Positions 35,722 to 50,700 of a DNA stretch of 64,000 bases are shown one piece after another (within the stretch, counting starts at the first letter, position 1; every line of letters begins with the position of its first letter). The stretch spans positions 620,001 through 684,000 of the forward strand of contig JAUFOR010000005.1 in the NCBI GenBank assembly GCA_040285745.1, read 5' to 3'. The notes beneath the pieces were generated by a model. It was not told the origin of the DNA and did no database searches. It worked only from the letters and a program-made list of their open reading frames with translations. The translations under genes were made by a program, and so were the position numbers. This DNA comes from Barthelona sp. PCE (taxonomy: Eukaryota; Metamonada: BaSk clade).

Positions 35722-38700
35722 TTAGTCACTCTTCATTGCTGCGACAGCGCTCGAGAACTGCTCAACGTTCTCTGGCATGAAGAGGCTATTGTGCAGACAG
35801 TCCATACGAACAACCTGCACTGTGTTTTCGTCAATATCGAAACCATTAGTGGGATGTTTGGCAGAGCGCACTGTAACGTAATCACTCTCAAGTACAATAT
35901 CACAGACGACCAGTAAAGTGGGGATATGGTACTGGATGGAGTCTGAGAAACCGGTGGAGCGTTCGTATAAGTGACACTTCATGTCGTTGAAATACATTTC
36001 GTTAGCCAAGTCGTGATACCATTTGTTTTCGATATCTTCAAAGTCCATGACTCCGTGGAGATGCGTGACGGACGCCTGCGAATCCTCCAGCGAAGGTACG
36101 TGGTCGAACTCGACAAGAGGGTGCACAGGATCGAAAAGAACGACAAACTCCAATGTTGAGGAGTTAACGTACTGTTTCGTGATTAGTTCGTGTACGGATA
36201 GGGCACCGTACGAGTAACCACCGATTGCGAAACGGCAGTTAGGGTTTGCTTGATATAGGGCGTTAAATACACCCGCCAGGAATTGCAGGTTGTCATCCAT
36301 CGTTTCAGGTTCGTTGGAGCCAAAGTTCGGGTTGCTAACAGCAATAACATTGAAAGGGGTACGCTCAAACAGCTGTAGATACTCAACAGCGGTACCGTTG
36401 CCCGAGTAGAACAAAACCATGTTGACACGGGTGTCTGAGATCAAAGAGTCGGAACTGGATGCATGTGAAGCAACCATGAACCCGGCCTGGTCATCGGATG
36501 TAAGCTTCAGATTGCTGGCTAGATATGACAGCACTGGTTTGTCCATGACTTCCTTGAATGAAAGAGTGATACCATGTTTTTTCAGCTCTGACACCAGTTT
36601 GATGATGAGCAGAGAGTGACCACCCAATGAGTAGAAGTCGCTGTCGTGGGATATAGCACTCAGGGGAATCGCAAGGAGTTCCGAGAAGCACTGGGCGACA
36701 ATGACTTCCTCAGTAGTGTGGATAACATTGCCTTCCAGATCGTTTTTGCTGACCTGGCGGGACAAAGACTCCGATTTCCTGTCTAATTTACCGTTGTGGG
36801 TGGTGGGAAGCTTTAGAACAGGCGTGAACGAACTCGGGATCATATACTTTGGAAGCTTTTGATCAAGGGTACGTTGAAGTGTAAGAATCTGTGTCGATGA
36901 AAGCTCATCAATCTCGATAAAGGCTGCGAGAACATCGTGCTCGTATATGACGATGGCGTTCGTTGAAAGACATTCTGTAATGATAGCCTCAATCTCGAGG
37001 AGCTCCACACGATATCCACGAATCTTGACCTGGTTGTCCAGACGTCCCACAAACAGAATGTTGCCGTCGGGTAGTCTCTCGACTGCATCACCAGTTCGGT
37101 AGAAGCGGTGTCCATTGATATTTATGAAGCGTTCTGCCGTTAGCTCAGGCTGACCTGCATAGCCAAGGGCAACACCAAGTCCGCCAATCAACAGCTCACC
37201 GGTGACGCCAACTGGCACAGGGCGCAAGTTGGGGTCAACAACTACACAGTGCATGTTGTTGAGAGGCTTACCAATCGGAAGCACATCAGTTGCAACGGAC
37301 ATGTCGTTGGTAAACGCGGTTGTGTCGACAGCTGCCTCGGTGACACCGTATGTGTTGTACAGTGTACCGTCAATAGCGCTGTCAAAAATCCTGAAGTCGC
37401 TCATTGACCAGCTGTCTGATCCACAAGCGATATTGCGAATTGAGAGCCTATCCTTGAGGCTCATCTCATCCACGAGACTGCGCAGGACGACGGGCACGAA
37501 TTCAGCGAATGTGAATTTGCTTGACATAATGATCTGAAGCAGACGTTGGGGGTGGAGCAATATGGAGCGGTCAACGAGATGAGCGTGCGTTCCAAAGAAG
37601 AGGAAGCGAATCATGTCACCAACGAATACATCAAAGCTGGGACTTGCCATTTGCAGTAGGCGCTCTTCGGTGCCAAAATCGAAGAGATCCTTCCAGGCAG
37701 CGGCAACATTAAGAACACTGCCGAAACCGATGCATACGCCCTTGGGCTTACCACTAGATCCGCTGGTGAAGACTGTATATGCTGGCTGACTTAATTGGGC
37801 ATCAGTCGCACTGATGTCGATTGCAGCATGTTCGTTGATGTCACCAATAGTAACAACAGGAACACTGAATTCTGTGCGAGCATCAGTAAGATCAACAACC
37901 ATTGTACACTGCCCGGTTGTAACCATGTGCTCAACACGGTCGCTGGGGAGTGACGCGTCAATGGGAACGAACGAGCGTGCACTAAGCCAACAAGCCAAAA
38001 CAACTGCGGGTGCATACACACTCTTGTGCATGAAAATACCAATCACGGTGTTTGTACTTTGGCTAAGTAGACTGAGAAGACGCTTGGTGAACAGCAAGAA
38101 GTCGCCCACAGTGATTGATGACATTGTGAGAACATCGTTTCTCATCTCAGAGACTGTAACGAGTGTTTCATTCTGAGAAAGTGAAACAAAGCGGTCAAGG
38201 ATTGCCTGCATTGCCTCTGAAACGGTTGGACCCGTCCAAATAGTATGCGGAATATCGATTTGACGCTTAATGAGATCACCACTTGTTGACTCAAGCAACA
38301 TGCGCTGAGCCACAATTGCAACCTCGCTCATGATATTGTTAAGCATGGCGCGCGACTGAGGGTCATCGTTGACACTGAAACGCAGCATAAACTGATTAGA
38401 CGTGCCGGCGCTGATTGCAAGAGGATACTCTGTGAGATCCATTGCAGCTAGCTGATCAATGTGGGTGTCGTCCTCGGAACTGTCCTCGGGCGTACCAGAG
38501 ATGATGCCGATACTATCAAACGCAATCATTGTTGTGAAAAGTTCACGGCGTCCGGCCAACAGCGATGACAACGAGAAGTTCGAGTGCTGTGCAGCGCCCA
38601 GAACCTCTGTGTTGAGGTTGATGAGCAGCTGGTCTATGGGAAGGTTCAACCACGAGTCGGGCATAAATATTGGCAGCGTGTTAAACAGAGGACCGACGAC

Positions 38701-41700
38701 GTTAACCAATGACTGGTTCTGTCTTCCACTCACAGTAAGGCCGAACACTGCTGGCTGGTCGGGAACCAGACGCTTGAGTGTTATCAGCCAAATTGCCATA
38801 ATAAGTGTGTTGGCAGTAACGTTGTGTTCATACGCCATCTTTCTCAGCTGATCGCTATTGTCCAGCGTGAGGATGGTGTCGTGCGACGATGTAGGGCGAG
38901 TCAGGTGCTTCAGGCGATGGTTGCCCAGCTCCTTAGGAAGGTGGGAGAGCCACCAGCCCAAGTTATCGGGTAGACCACGAGCAATGGTGCTGAAACGCTC
39001 ACTGACAGGTACGTCCTCGCCGTCTAGAATGGCCTCGAACATACTGACAATGAGTTCGACGGAAGACCCATCAACAATGGAGTGATGGTGGGTCCATACA
39101 ACGCACGTGGTGCTCTCAGTCTTGGCAAAAACTGTGAAGCGGGATGCAACCATCGTGTGATCGACGGTCCTGGAGAAGGAGTTACGGCACTGTGTGACAA
39201 TCTCCTCCACCTCATGACCATCGTTCGGAATAACGTAGATGACGTCCATTGGGGCGGAAGGCATGTTGATTAGTCCAATGATACCAGTATCCATGAACAA
39301 AAACTCTGTACGCAGTGCTGGGTTGGCGTCTATCAGCTTGGAAAGTGCCTTTTCGACGCAATCAACGTCATGGTTGATCTCGAAGACGCGACTCTCGAGG
39401 TAGTTCTGTGACTCGCGGTTGATAAACACGGGCAACAGAATACCTTGTTGGATGGCTGTGGGGGTGTATATGTCTTCAATGTGGGAAGTATCCTTGTGCT
39501 CGCGAACATATTCGAGCTCCTCCTGCTGAACACCGTAGTCGCGCTCAATGACAACATCGGTGGCCTGCGTGATGCGGCCAATGGTTGCGCTGAGTTCAGT
39601 CTCGAACTCAGCCATTTCATCAGCGAGGTCAGGTGAGTAGTCGATCACCAACTGATATGTGCCATTGCTGCGTGACATGTTGATGTTGATGAGGAAGGGG
39701 AAGTTGTTCTGCGGATGGAAGTCACTATCACCGTATCCGAGAACGTCGAAATCGGTGGTCTTTGTGTTATCCTCGCTCTGAGAGCCAATGTCACCAAGGT
39801 AGTTGACACAGAACTGCGGAAGCTTGCGCTTATGCAGCTTCTTACTCTGAATCAACGTACCGTAGGTGGATGGATTCTGTGACAACGAGCGGCGGAATGT
39901 GCGGATAAATTCGCTAATGTCTTCAGTCATGAACGCTGCAACTGGGAAAAAAGCTGTGAAGAAACCCACAGTGTCCAGTATGTGCGTGCATGTTTCACGA
40001 CCGTGCTGTTCGAGCGTGAGGCCGACATTACGTAAGCTAAACATACGTCCAAAGGTGTGTGCAATCACTGCGAACAGGATCTCGTGAGAGTTGTCAAGCG
40101 GTACTGCCAACGATGTTTTGAATGTAGCATTCATATATGAACCGAACGGCTTGGTTTGCAGCGGCAACATGTCGTAATCGATGCGCTGCCAAAGGTCAAT
40201 GTGTTGAGAAGCGTTCATATCCATAAGAGCAGCGTTTGCAGCAGCCATATCAGTCTGAACAACGGTTGAGGACTTGAGGTCGCCAAGAATACGGGACCAC
40301 GATACAAAATCAACAATGAAGTGATGGATCGCAAATAGGGCGGCATCCTCAAAGCGGAAAATGTGGAAGAGCGGGTCATGTAGTACATCCAGTTCTTCAC
40401 CGACCGCAATGAGTGCTGCTTCTGCCGCTTTAGAAGACTCCACGTGGTGGATCTTGAAGAGTGTTGATACATCGTCGGGTGTGATGCAAATTTTGTGAAG
40501 CTTCACGTCGAATCTACATCTGAAAGAAGTATGTGCGTCAACCATCCTCACCAGACGCGTGTTAAGCGCCTCATCTGTCAGGGTACACTGGACATACATG
40601 CTTTGGAAGAAGTGGCCGGGATACATAAAATTCTGATCAAAGATGAACTGAACTGCATGTGATACGGGCACATTGCTGCCATCATACGACAACAGTGATA
40701 CCTCTGCGGCCATGCTGAGCGCAACAACCTCCGCCAGGCCAATAACAGATGGGTGACCAAAGATATCCTTGAGAGTGAGTGTGAAGCCCAAATCTCGCAT
40801 CTTTGATATGAGTTGAATAGCGCTGATTGAGTCACCGCCCAACTTGAAGAAAGACACGTTGGGATCAAGCGTAGTGAGGTGTAACACGGAGCAGAACACA
40901 TCGTAAACGCTGCGCTGCTTGACAGTCAACCTACTCACGTCATAAACCTCCTCTTCCTGGTTCAGTTGTGTGTGCAACATATAGAACTTGAAGGAGCTAA
41001 TTTGCTTACGATTGGCCTTACCGCTGCTTGTGAGCGGAATTTCATCAAGGAAGACGTAGTCGGCAGGTCGCATATAACCTGGCAGGTTGTTACCTGCTTC
41101 AGCAGTCATTTTTGCGCACAGTTCGTGGTAATTACCTGCCTTCTGGAAGTAAGCAACGATGACAATGTCGCTTGGCTTCTTAACAGGGACTACGATAACG
41201 CTATCACCAATTACACCGGAAAGAACTTGCTCAATTTCACCGAGCTCGATACGGTTGCCGCGGATCTTGACCTGGTGGTCGATGCGGCCGAGGTACTCGA
41301 CGTTCCCGTCTGCGCGCCAGCGCACGAGGTCGCCCGTCTTGTACAGGCGGCCCGCGGCGAACGGGTTCGGCACGAAGCGCGCGCGCGTGAGGTCGGGAGC
41401 GTTGTAGTAGCCGCGAGCGAGCGCGATGCCACCGATGTGCAGCTCACCCGGAACGCCGATGGGGCACAGCTGCATCGCCTTGTTCAGCACGAGCAGCTGG
41501 TTGTTCGCAACTGGTATGCCGATCGGCGGGTTGCTGCGCATGCCAGGCGTGCACTCGTACCACGATGAGTCGATCGTTGTCTCGGTGGGGCCATACAGGT
41601 TGAGCAAGCGGCAGTCGTCGACCTTCTCGAAGAACTGGTCGCACATGACGAGCGGCAGCGCCTCACCGGACTGAACGACGATGCGGAGGCTGGGTAGCTT

Positions 41701-44700
41701 GACGCTGAGCACATCGAGGAACGCGCCGAGCATGCTTGCGACGAAGTGCATGATGGTGACGCGCCTCTCGTTGACGAAGTCGGCGATCTCCCACGGGTTG
41801 TTCTGCGCGCCCGGCTTGAGCAGGTGAAGCTCGGCGCCGAGGACGAACGGAACGAACAGCTCCCAGACAGAGACGTCGAACGAGTACGGCGTCTTCTGGA
41901 TGAAGCGGTCGTCGGCGGTGTACGTGAGGTCGCGCATCCACAGCAGGCGGTTGACGGCGCTGCGGTGCTCGATCGCGACGCCCTTCGGCGTGCCCGTCGA
42001 GCCCGACGTGTAGATGATGTACATGATATCATTAACTGAAGCAGAAGTTATGTACTGCTCAGGATCAATGACAATAGGGTTGATGGCAGACACGTCAACG
42101 ATTTCTGCTTCAAAGTTAGAAGCGATATTCGCAGATTCAGTATTACAAAGCACCTTCATTGTTTTTGAGTGCTGAACGAAATATGATAGTCTGTCAACTG
42201 GGTAGGACGGATCCAGTGGCAGGTAAGCGGCACCGCTAAGGACAATTGCCCAAAGACTTGCCATGAGGTCGAGTGATCTCTCAAAGCAAACACCAATGAC
42301 TTCACCCTTCTGAATGTCTACTGCCTTCGCGATACCCATTGCTCTGTTGAAGAGTTCAATGTACGTCAAGGACTGGCCTATGTGATCGGTGAGCGCAATC
42401 TTTTCCGGCTGAGAACGAATGACGTCGAGCATAAGGTGAGAAACGGTGATTCCGTCTCTTCCAAGGTCGTGCTCGGGAGCAGACACGAACGTCATGGGTT
42501 CAAGCACGTCATATTCGACCATTGGAACTCGGTCAATACATGTGGTAGGGTTGTTGCCGACAACGTGAATAAAGAGAACAAAAGCGTTCATTATCTCCTG
42601 AATGGACTGAGGTTCAAACAGCGATGTCATATATTCGGCAACAAACACGATTTCCTTCTCGCTCTCAACAGCAGTGACGCTCAAGTCGAACTTTGTTGCG
42701 TCAGGCATGAATGAATCTGAAAGATCGTCAACGATAAGGTCGTCCCATTCGTTAGTGATGAGGGACGTCTGCTCGTTAAACTCGTGTGCAAAGAATACCT
42801 GGAAGAGTGGGTTGCGGTTGAGTTCACGATCCTCAACGACAGTTTCTATGATTGCTTCTATTGGAACTGCGGCGCTACGTGCAAGTGCCAGTGCAATACC
42901 CGCCTGATCAATGTAAGCATTGATATCAGACTCAGCGTCGTGTACAAATGCGACTGGGATCGTTTCGACGAAGTAACCAACAGTATCCTGAATTTGAACA
43001 AAATCACGACCAGCTGACGGGACACCTACAATTAGCTTCTCAACTGAGGAGCAGCGCTGGATGAAAGCACCGAACAGACTGAGCAGAAGCTGGAACATTG
43101 AGATCTGGTGCTGCTTTGCAAGTGTTCGTAACCTAGGAAGCACGTTCAGACCACCATCGATATCCTGACCAATGACAACCTGTACAGTGCTGCTGTGGTA
43201 GTCCAGTTCAACAGGACGGGGCAGCGTAGACATGTCAACAGGTTCCGATTCTTTCAGCAGTTCAACCCACTTGTCAAGGCTGGGACTGGTTGTATCCTCA
43301 AGTACTTCGCGCTGGAAAACAGCGTAGTCCTTGAAAGTAACGGATGATGATACGAGGTCAATGGAAGATTTCTTGGGATTCAGATAAAAGAACTCAAGGC
43401 ACTTCTCGATGATTTCAATAGATACACCGTCGACAACACCGTGGAATATGGTCATGACAAACGAAATTGTTCCATCGTCGTTCACGAAATATCCTAATCG
43501 AACGAGACTTTGGTCCAGCACGAATGATTTATGACACGAGAAGGCATACAGATCGTCCAGTGAAGTTGCCTTATAAACAGAATACTTTGCAGTGCTCAAC
43601 ACGCGCATACCCTTGTTGTCTCTCGTGAACACCGATCGTAATGGTTCGAAGTGATTAATCGTCTTCTCAAACGCCACTAATAGCTGATCTAAATCTATAC
43701 ATGGAGTAAAGCGACGGGTGAAGTACGTATGGTACTGTTTGGTATCTCCCACCAAATCGCACACAAACAGCATACGCTGCTGACCGCGTGTAATTGGGTA
43801 CACGTCGCGCTTGGCAACGCGTACAGGGAAGACGGTAACGGAATCGCTTGAATTAAGTAACAGTGCAATGTCTGATAGAGACTTGGCGCTAAACAGATCC
43901 GAAAGACTGAGTGTGGCGTGCTCAGAGAGAACAGCCTTCAAGCGTGCTAATAATAGAGACTGGCCACCGAGCTGGAAGAAGTTCGCGTTGACAGAAATTT
44001 CCTCCTCCGGACGACGGAGCACAGAGGCGACACCCTTAACAACAAGCTGTTCAGCAAGTGTTCGGGGACTAACGACTGCATCTGTCTTGAGGGTGAACTG
44101 CTGCATGAGCTTCTTGCGGTCTATCTTACCGTTCAGTGTGAGTGGCATTGACTTGACAAAGACGTTGTGCTGTGGGTGCATATATTCAGGGAGCATGGAC
44201 GCCTTTAGCACCATGTTCACCTTACTGGGTGTGATGTCACCGTTCACGCTCTGGATGAATGCAACTAAGGCAGCTGTATCCTTACCTAGGTCGTGAACCA
44301 GGACTTCCACATCGACGTTCAATCCCTTAGAGAGAACCACGGAAATTTCATCCAATTCAATGCGGTAACCGCGGATCTTAACCTGGTCGTCAATACGACC
44401 CATGAACTTGATCTCGCCGCTGTCAACCATACAGACAAGATCACCGGAACGGTAACACTTGCAATCGTTGATGACTGGGAACTGAGACGCAGTCAGAGCC
44501 TCTCTGTTGAGATAACCAATGGCAATCTGGTGTCCGTGGAGCAGCAGCTCACCGGGCAAAACCTTAGGAATGAAACGTTGGTTGTGATCAGTGATATCAT
44601 AATCAACACCTGTGAAGGGAGTACCAATCGTGATATCAGCATCCACATCATCCCTCGAGTATACACGTGCTGTCGAGACAACAGTGTTCTCTGTGGGGCC

Positions 44701-47700
44701 ATATGCATTGACAAGAACGCCGTCGTATGTCTTTGAGAAGACGTCACGCACAGCGCTCTGCTTCAGGGCTTCACCACCAACCATAATGCGCTTGATTCCG
44801 TGGAAGCAAGCAGCGTTCTCGGAGGCAAGGTGCGCAATAACAGCGGTAACACTGAACCAGTATTTGAGACCGGTACGCTGCACAAGAGCTCTGAGAGCAG
44901 TACTTTCAACAAGGTGCTTGTCTGTGAACACAGCGAACACACCCTTGTGGAACATTGTTGAGAACACCTCCATCGCAGCGGGATCGAAAGACGGATTCAC
45001 AGATAATGACACGATAGAATCTTCCTCAACTGCAATACATTTGTTATGAACAAGGTTCAACATACAGCTCGATGAGACCTGCACACCCTTTGGTTTACCC
45101 GATGTACCTGAAGTGTAAATTGTATATAGATGACGGTCATCAAAGGCGGGCAAAGAGCCAACATCGAGCACAGCGTTACTATAACTCAGCATTTCAATTG
45201 AAGGTATGAATGTGTGCTCATACATATCCGTGAAGCTACCATCAGTGATGATGACCGGGGCGTTCGAGTCCTCAACCATGTAATGAATACGCTCAGCACC
45301 GATCTTGGGATGTAGAGGTAAGTATGGCTTCTGTAGGAGACCAGCCACAATAATACCGACGATTTGCGCCAATCCACGTTCAGAAACAACCGCGATGTGT
45401 TTGAAATCGAAGCTGACACTGTTGGAAATTTGAGAGGCAACCTCGAGCGCGATGATTGCTACATCCATGTAAGAAACTGTTGAGTTGGGGAAGAGAAGCA
45501 TGGGCTTCTGTGGGTGTTCAGCAGCATACTTGATGACTGACGAGGCAATGTCCAACTCTGGCTCCTCATTGAAGGATGGTTCAGGAGCCAACGTGTGCGA
45601 TAGACTGAAGAGATCAATGTCAAAGATGTGCATTGCAGCGTTCTTTGCAAAGTGCGTAAGAACAGCGTTGATCATGGTACCCATTGCATCGATCTGGCTC
45701 TTTGTGTAGAAGGTATTCTTATACGAAAGCTCAATTACCATATCATCAGCGCGTGGCTGAACAATACATGAGAGAGGATATTCTGAAACCTCGTGCACAT
45801 CAACGGGTGCAAAGCTTAACTTTGAACTGTCAGCGTCCGCGTCGAAGCTGGCGAAATTCTCAAACACATAGAGACTGTTGTAGAGTTCAGATGAAGAACT
45901 CTGCGCAGCCGTGTCGACGTCGTACATGGAGTACTCGCTGATCTGTCCCATGAGCTTATGCACGGTCTCAGCGAGCGTCTCAAGAGTACCACTGCTGACT
46001 GAAACGATGAACGGGACAGTGTTAATCATAATTGACAACACGCGTTCTGCGTCATTAAAGGCGTTACGACCAGATGACACGATACCGACCGTGATGTCAT
46101 TTTGTCTGAGGATGGAAGACAACACAATGGACCAAACGCTCAACACAAGAGAGTTCATGGTTACACCAATGTGACTACATGTCGTCTTGAGCCTCTCGGT
46201 CAAAGTGCTGTCAACTGTGAAATACACCGAGTCGTGACTGGGTACAATGGATGTGAGCTCCTGGGGTGTGAGCCACTGTTCGAGAATGCTGGATTGTGCG
46301 TTTGCAATCTGCTTCTTCCAGAAATCAGCAGCGGCCTTCTCATTAATCGCGTGCACGTATGAGTATACGTGTTTGGCGAGAGTTCTGTAGCTCACGACAT
46401 CACTTGAAGGGGTTTCACCAGCAGCTATCGCCTCATAAGCCTCCAACAGACAACTCATCAGAAGACTGAGAGAGTGACCGTCCAAAACAATGTGGTGGAA
46501 GGTGAAGAGGAGATGCTCATCACTGAAGCAAATGTCAAATGAGAGTGATGATGCAACGCGATCCATTGCAGATGGCTTGGAAGCGAAAACATCATCCACG
46601 TAATGGACTGGTACAGTAACAGCGTCAGCCGGGGTAACAACCATGTGACCGACACCGTTGATGTCGATGAAACGACATCGAAGAACTTCACTCAGAGACA
46701 TTATGTGAGCTACTGCCTTTCTAAACACTTCATGGTCAATAACATGTGAGATCTCGTATACCGACTGGATGACATAGTCCCTACTGTCACTGATGTTAGA
46801 ATGGAACAGCATTCGCTGCTGGATGGGAATAAGAGGTAGTACAGCCTCAACACTCTCGTTAATCTTACTGAGCAAATTATACTGCTGGTTAGTTGACAGG
46901 ATGGTTAGATCCAAGTCAGGTGTCTTGTGTGGTTCGGAAACTGCGAACACGTCACATAGACTGAACAAGCACTCCTGCATGTCGTCTAGAACACGTTGCA
47001 TGACGTTCACATCGAGCTTAACCTCTGAAAATGCAAAGTCTACAGACAATCGTCCATTCATGACCACAGCATTACACAACAGATCGGCGAGCATTTGGTT
47101 ATCCAGTGATACATCGAGACCGGCTGTGTAGTCGGAGAACCCAAAGGATGAAGTCTCGCTCTTTGCACCCGAATTGCCCATCACACCCATATAATTAAAC
47201 AGAATAGAGGGTGATTCAAATTCAATGTCGTTCGAGAAGAACGAAAGAGGGAGGTATGGGAGACCGTTCATTGGGGAAGCGCGTTTCTGAGCACCAATGA
47301 TGGCGCAGATGATGCGCAAGTCGGAGATATCACCAACCTTGAAGTGGACAGGATAGATTGAAGTAAACCAACCAACGGTACGAGATAGGTCAATACCAAG
47401 GAACTCCTCTCTACCGTGGCTTTCGAGGCCAATGATAACGGAGTTCGAATCGCAGTACTTCCGCAAAGCCATGTAAAGACTGGTCAACAGCAGTGTCTCC
47501 AGTTTAACATCAACATCAAGAAGCTGCTGGGTTTTTTCACTTGAGAGCTGGATGGAAACCACCTCAGCCTCAGTGCCGACAGTCAGCAGATCTGGGTGCT
47601 TCGAGGGAAGGCGGAACGGCGGGATAGATTCGTAATAGTGAACGAACTTGTGCCCGACTGATTCAACGAAGGCAGTTAGTGCGTCTACGTAATCTGCAAC

Positions 47701-50700
47701 AGAGTGTGTCTTCAGCGGAAGTTCATGTTCCACCTCGTGGCGGTGTGCAAAGACATCGTTGAGATCGTCCAGTAAAATACGCCACGAGACCAAATCGATG
47801 ATGAGATGATGAATGGCGAGAATAGCATGTGAACCACAAAAACATGTTCGGATGATCGGGCCAGATGTGATGTTCAGCGATGACTGCAATTCGGTGCCCT
47901 TCTCGTTGAAGAAGTCCTGGAGATCTTTAGGGGAAACTGCGTCCGCCAGCTCAAAATCAATTTTTAGCTCGTTCATGAAACGCTGACGTGGTACGATTTC
48001 GTTGGAGAACAGCGCACGGAACGCATCATGAGCGTTAAATACAGTAATCAAACACTTCTTATAATCCTCATACGTGCAATCGTGGGGGACGGTTAGAACG
48101 AATGCTTGATTGAAGTGGTTGGTGTTAAGGAACTCACGCGCAAAGAACCAACGCTGTGCGGGAAGCAATTGCACGTTGCCAACAATACGTGCCTGTGAAA
48201 TAGCGACGGTATCAGAAGTGGGGAGCGTCTCACAGATACGCAGCAATGAATCAATTGTGGGGTGAGAAAACACATCGTTGACCTTGACATTGAACCCCTC
48301 GCGCTTGAGACCGGCAACGAGCTGAATGGCAAGAATGGAATCGCCGCCCAACGTGAAGAAGTTATCGAACAGACCGATGGAGGGTTTCTGGAGAACAGCT
48401 GACCATACATCTGCCATACGCATTTCCATCTGTGTGACAGGTGGTCTGAAGTTCGGGGTGACAGAGGTTTCAAGACTCGACATGTCGGGAAGTGCCTTAA
48501 TATCAACCTTACCATTTGATGTAAGCGGGAACTCTGTGACGAAGCACAGGGCTGAAGGCAGCATGTAGTTGGGAAGGAGGTTGGAAATGAAATCTCGGAT
48601 ATCAGACAGGACCGACTCTGCTTCTTCTTCATAGATTGTGATGACAGGAACAAGATATGCAAGAATACGCTGTTGAGACAGCTTTGTCTTGCGTACTGTA
48701 ACGAATGCGTTCGAAACTGAACCGTGTGCAACAAGCGCACGTTCGATCTCGCCCAGCTCTATTCTAAATCCACGAATCTTCACCTGATCATCAACACGGC
48801 CAACGAACTCAATGATACCGTCGGGTCTCATGAGCGCGATATCACCTGTACGATACAGTGTGTTGTTACGAAGAGGTTTAAGCGTATCTGGAATGAACTT
48901 GTTTGCAGTCAGCTCAGGAGCGTTGATATAACGCAATGCAACACCGTCACCACCGGTAACGAGCTCACCCGGCACACCAATTGGACAGAGTTCAGTAGTA
49001 CCCTGTCGCATAATGTAACAGGTAGAATTCATAACCGGGCGACCGATGGGGATCACATCGTAAACATTAGGGACTTCTGTGATCTCGTGGAAAGTTGCCA
49101 GTGTGGTAGTCTCCGAAGGACCATACAAATTGACTACGTGTTGAGGAGCAAAGTTGAGCATACAAGAGCGGATGGCGCTGCTGTCTGCCTTCTCTCCACC
49201 AAACATAATGTATTTCAATTTTGAGAAGTGGGTGACACTTTCATCGATGCAATGACGGTTGAAAATCGCTGTAGTTAAGAAGACGTGTGTTACGTTATAT
49301 CGTGATAGCGTCTCATCGAAGAGCGATGGGTCAAGCACAACCTGCTTAGGAATGATAACTAATGTCGCACCATTGAGAAGTGTGGTCCAAATCTCCAACG
49401 TTGCTGCGTCAAACGCAACAGTAGAGCACTGCGCGAACACGTCATGGGTTTCGATGGTTGTCCAGTTGGTATTTTGTGTTAGACGCACAATACCGCGATG
49501 AGGTAACAGCACACCCTTTGGCTTTCCAGTTGATCCAGAAGTGTAGAAAATACAGACAGGATCATCGGCAGTCATCTTGCTCAGACAATGGATGCATCGA
49601 TCACTATGGTTCTCTGCATCACTCTGAATGACAGACAAATCATGCACAGTGCATGTCTCGGGGAAGAGACCGAACTTATTGCTTGTTGCGATCGCAAAGA
49701 CGGCCTGAGTATCTTCAAGCATGAACTCGACTCTGTCCATAGGGTAGCTATCAATGATGGGGAGGTAAACACCTCCTGCCTTAACGATAGCCAACATCAG
49801 GACAATGAGCGAAAGGCTTCTATCTACCGCAAAGGCGACAACATCATTGCACTTCAGACCGTGGGCGCGGAGACTGTGAGCCATTGCATTAGAACGGGCG
49901 TGCAGCTCTTCGTACGTGACACGCTCCTTGGTTGCGCTGTCGATGACGGCAATAAGGTTTTTATGATCAGCGGCAATCTTTCCAAAAACGGCATCAACAC
50001 CGTTGGCTGGATACTCACATACGTTTGCATTGAACTGTTCAACGTAGCGCCTGTGCTGTGACTCTGGTGTCTCAAGCATTTCAGCTATTGTGAGTGACGG
50101 GTTTTCAACAACACGGTTGACAACAGACTCACAATGCTCAACGAACTGGTCGATGAATGCACGGGACAGGAGCTCCTTGCGGAAACCGAACTGAACTGAA
50201 TTATTCTCGGGGTACACAGCGATTGTAAGAGGATAATCCGTCTTTCCGGTACCCTCTTCGACTTCGAAGCTTCGCATGTTGTATGGAACCTCAATGTCTT
50301 CGCTGCCTTCAATACTGTTGATGTTCTCAACTACAATGAGGGTGTCAAACAGCTGTTTACCGGGCATGTTAACCCATTTCTGAATTTCACTAAGAGACAC
50401 ATGACTATGGGCGTTGATTTCAACCATAAGTGCTTGGACACTGGTACAAACTTCCTCAAGAGTTCGTGTTCTACGAAGGTCGAACAGGATAGGAAGCGTA
50501 TTGATGAACAAACCGACGGTATCATCGACGTTAAGATCTATTGCACGACCGGACACCGTAGTACCCAGTGAAAGGGTCTCAGTGCTCTGGTAGACTGAAA
50601 GAACAGAAGCAAATATAACCTGGATGAGGGTAGCAATCGTAACCTGATAACTACGAGCCATTGCTTCCAGTGCAATGCCAACTTCGCGACTCATTTCAAT

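Noticed and set aside
40966-42039. Long open frames on several strands over the GC-rich A7 patch, up to 200 codons
   Set aside because: High GC removes stop codons from the other frames. Their translations are Arg/Ala/Ser-rich low-complexity sequence, while the NRPS frame shows perfect domain motifs.
48093-48740. 215-codon alternative minus-strand frame inside the NRPS
   Set aside because: It overlaps the T5/A5 region in a different frame; the NRPS frame carries LGGDSI and other conserved motifs.
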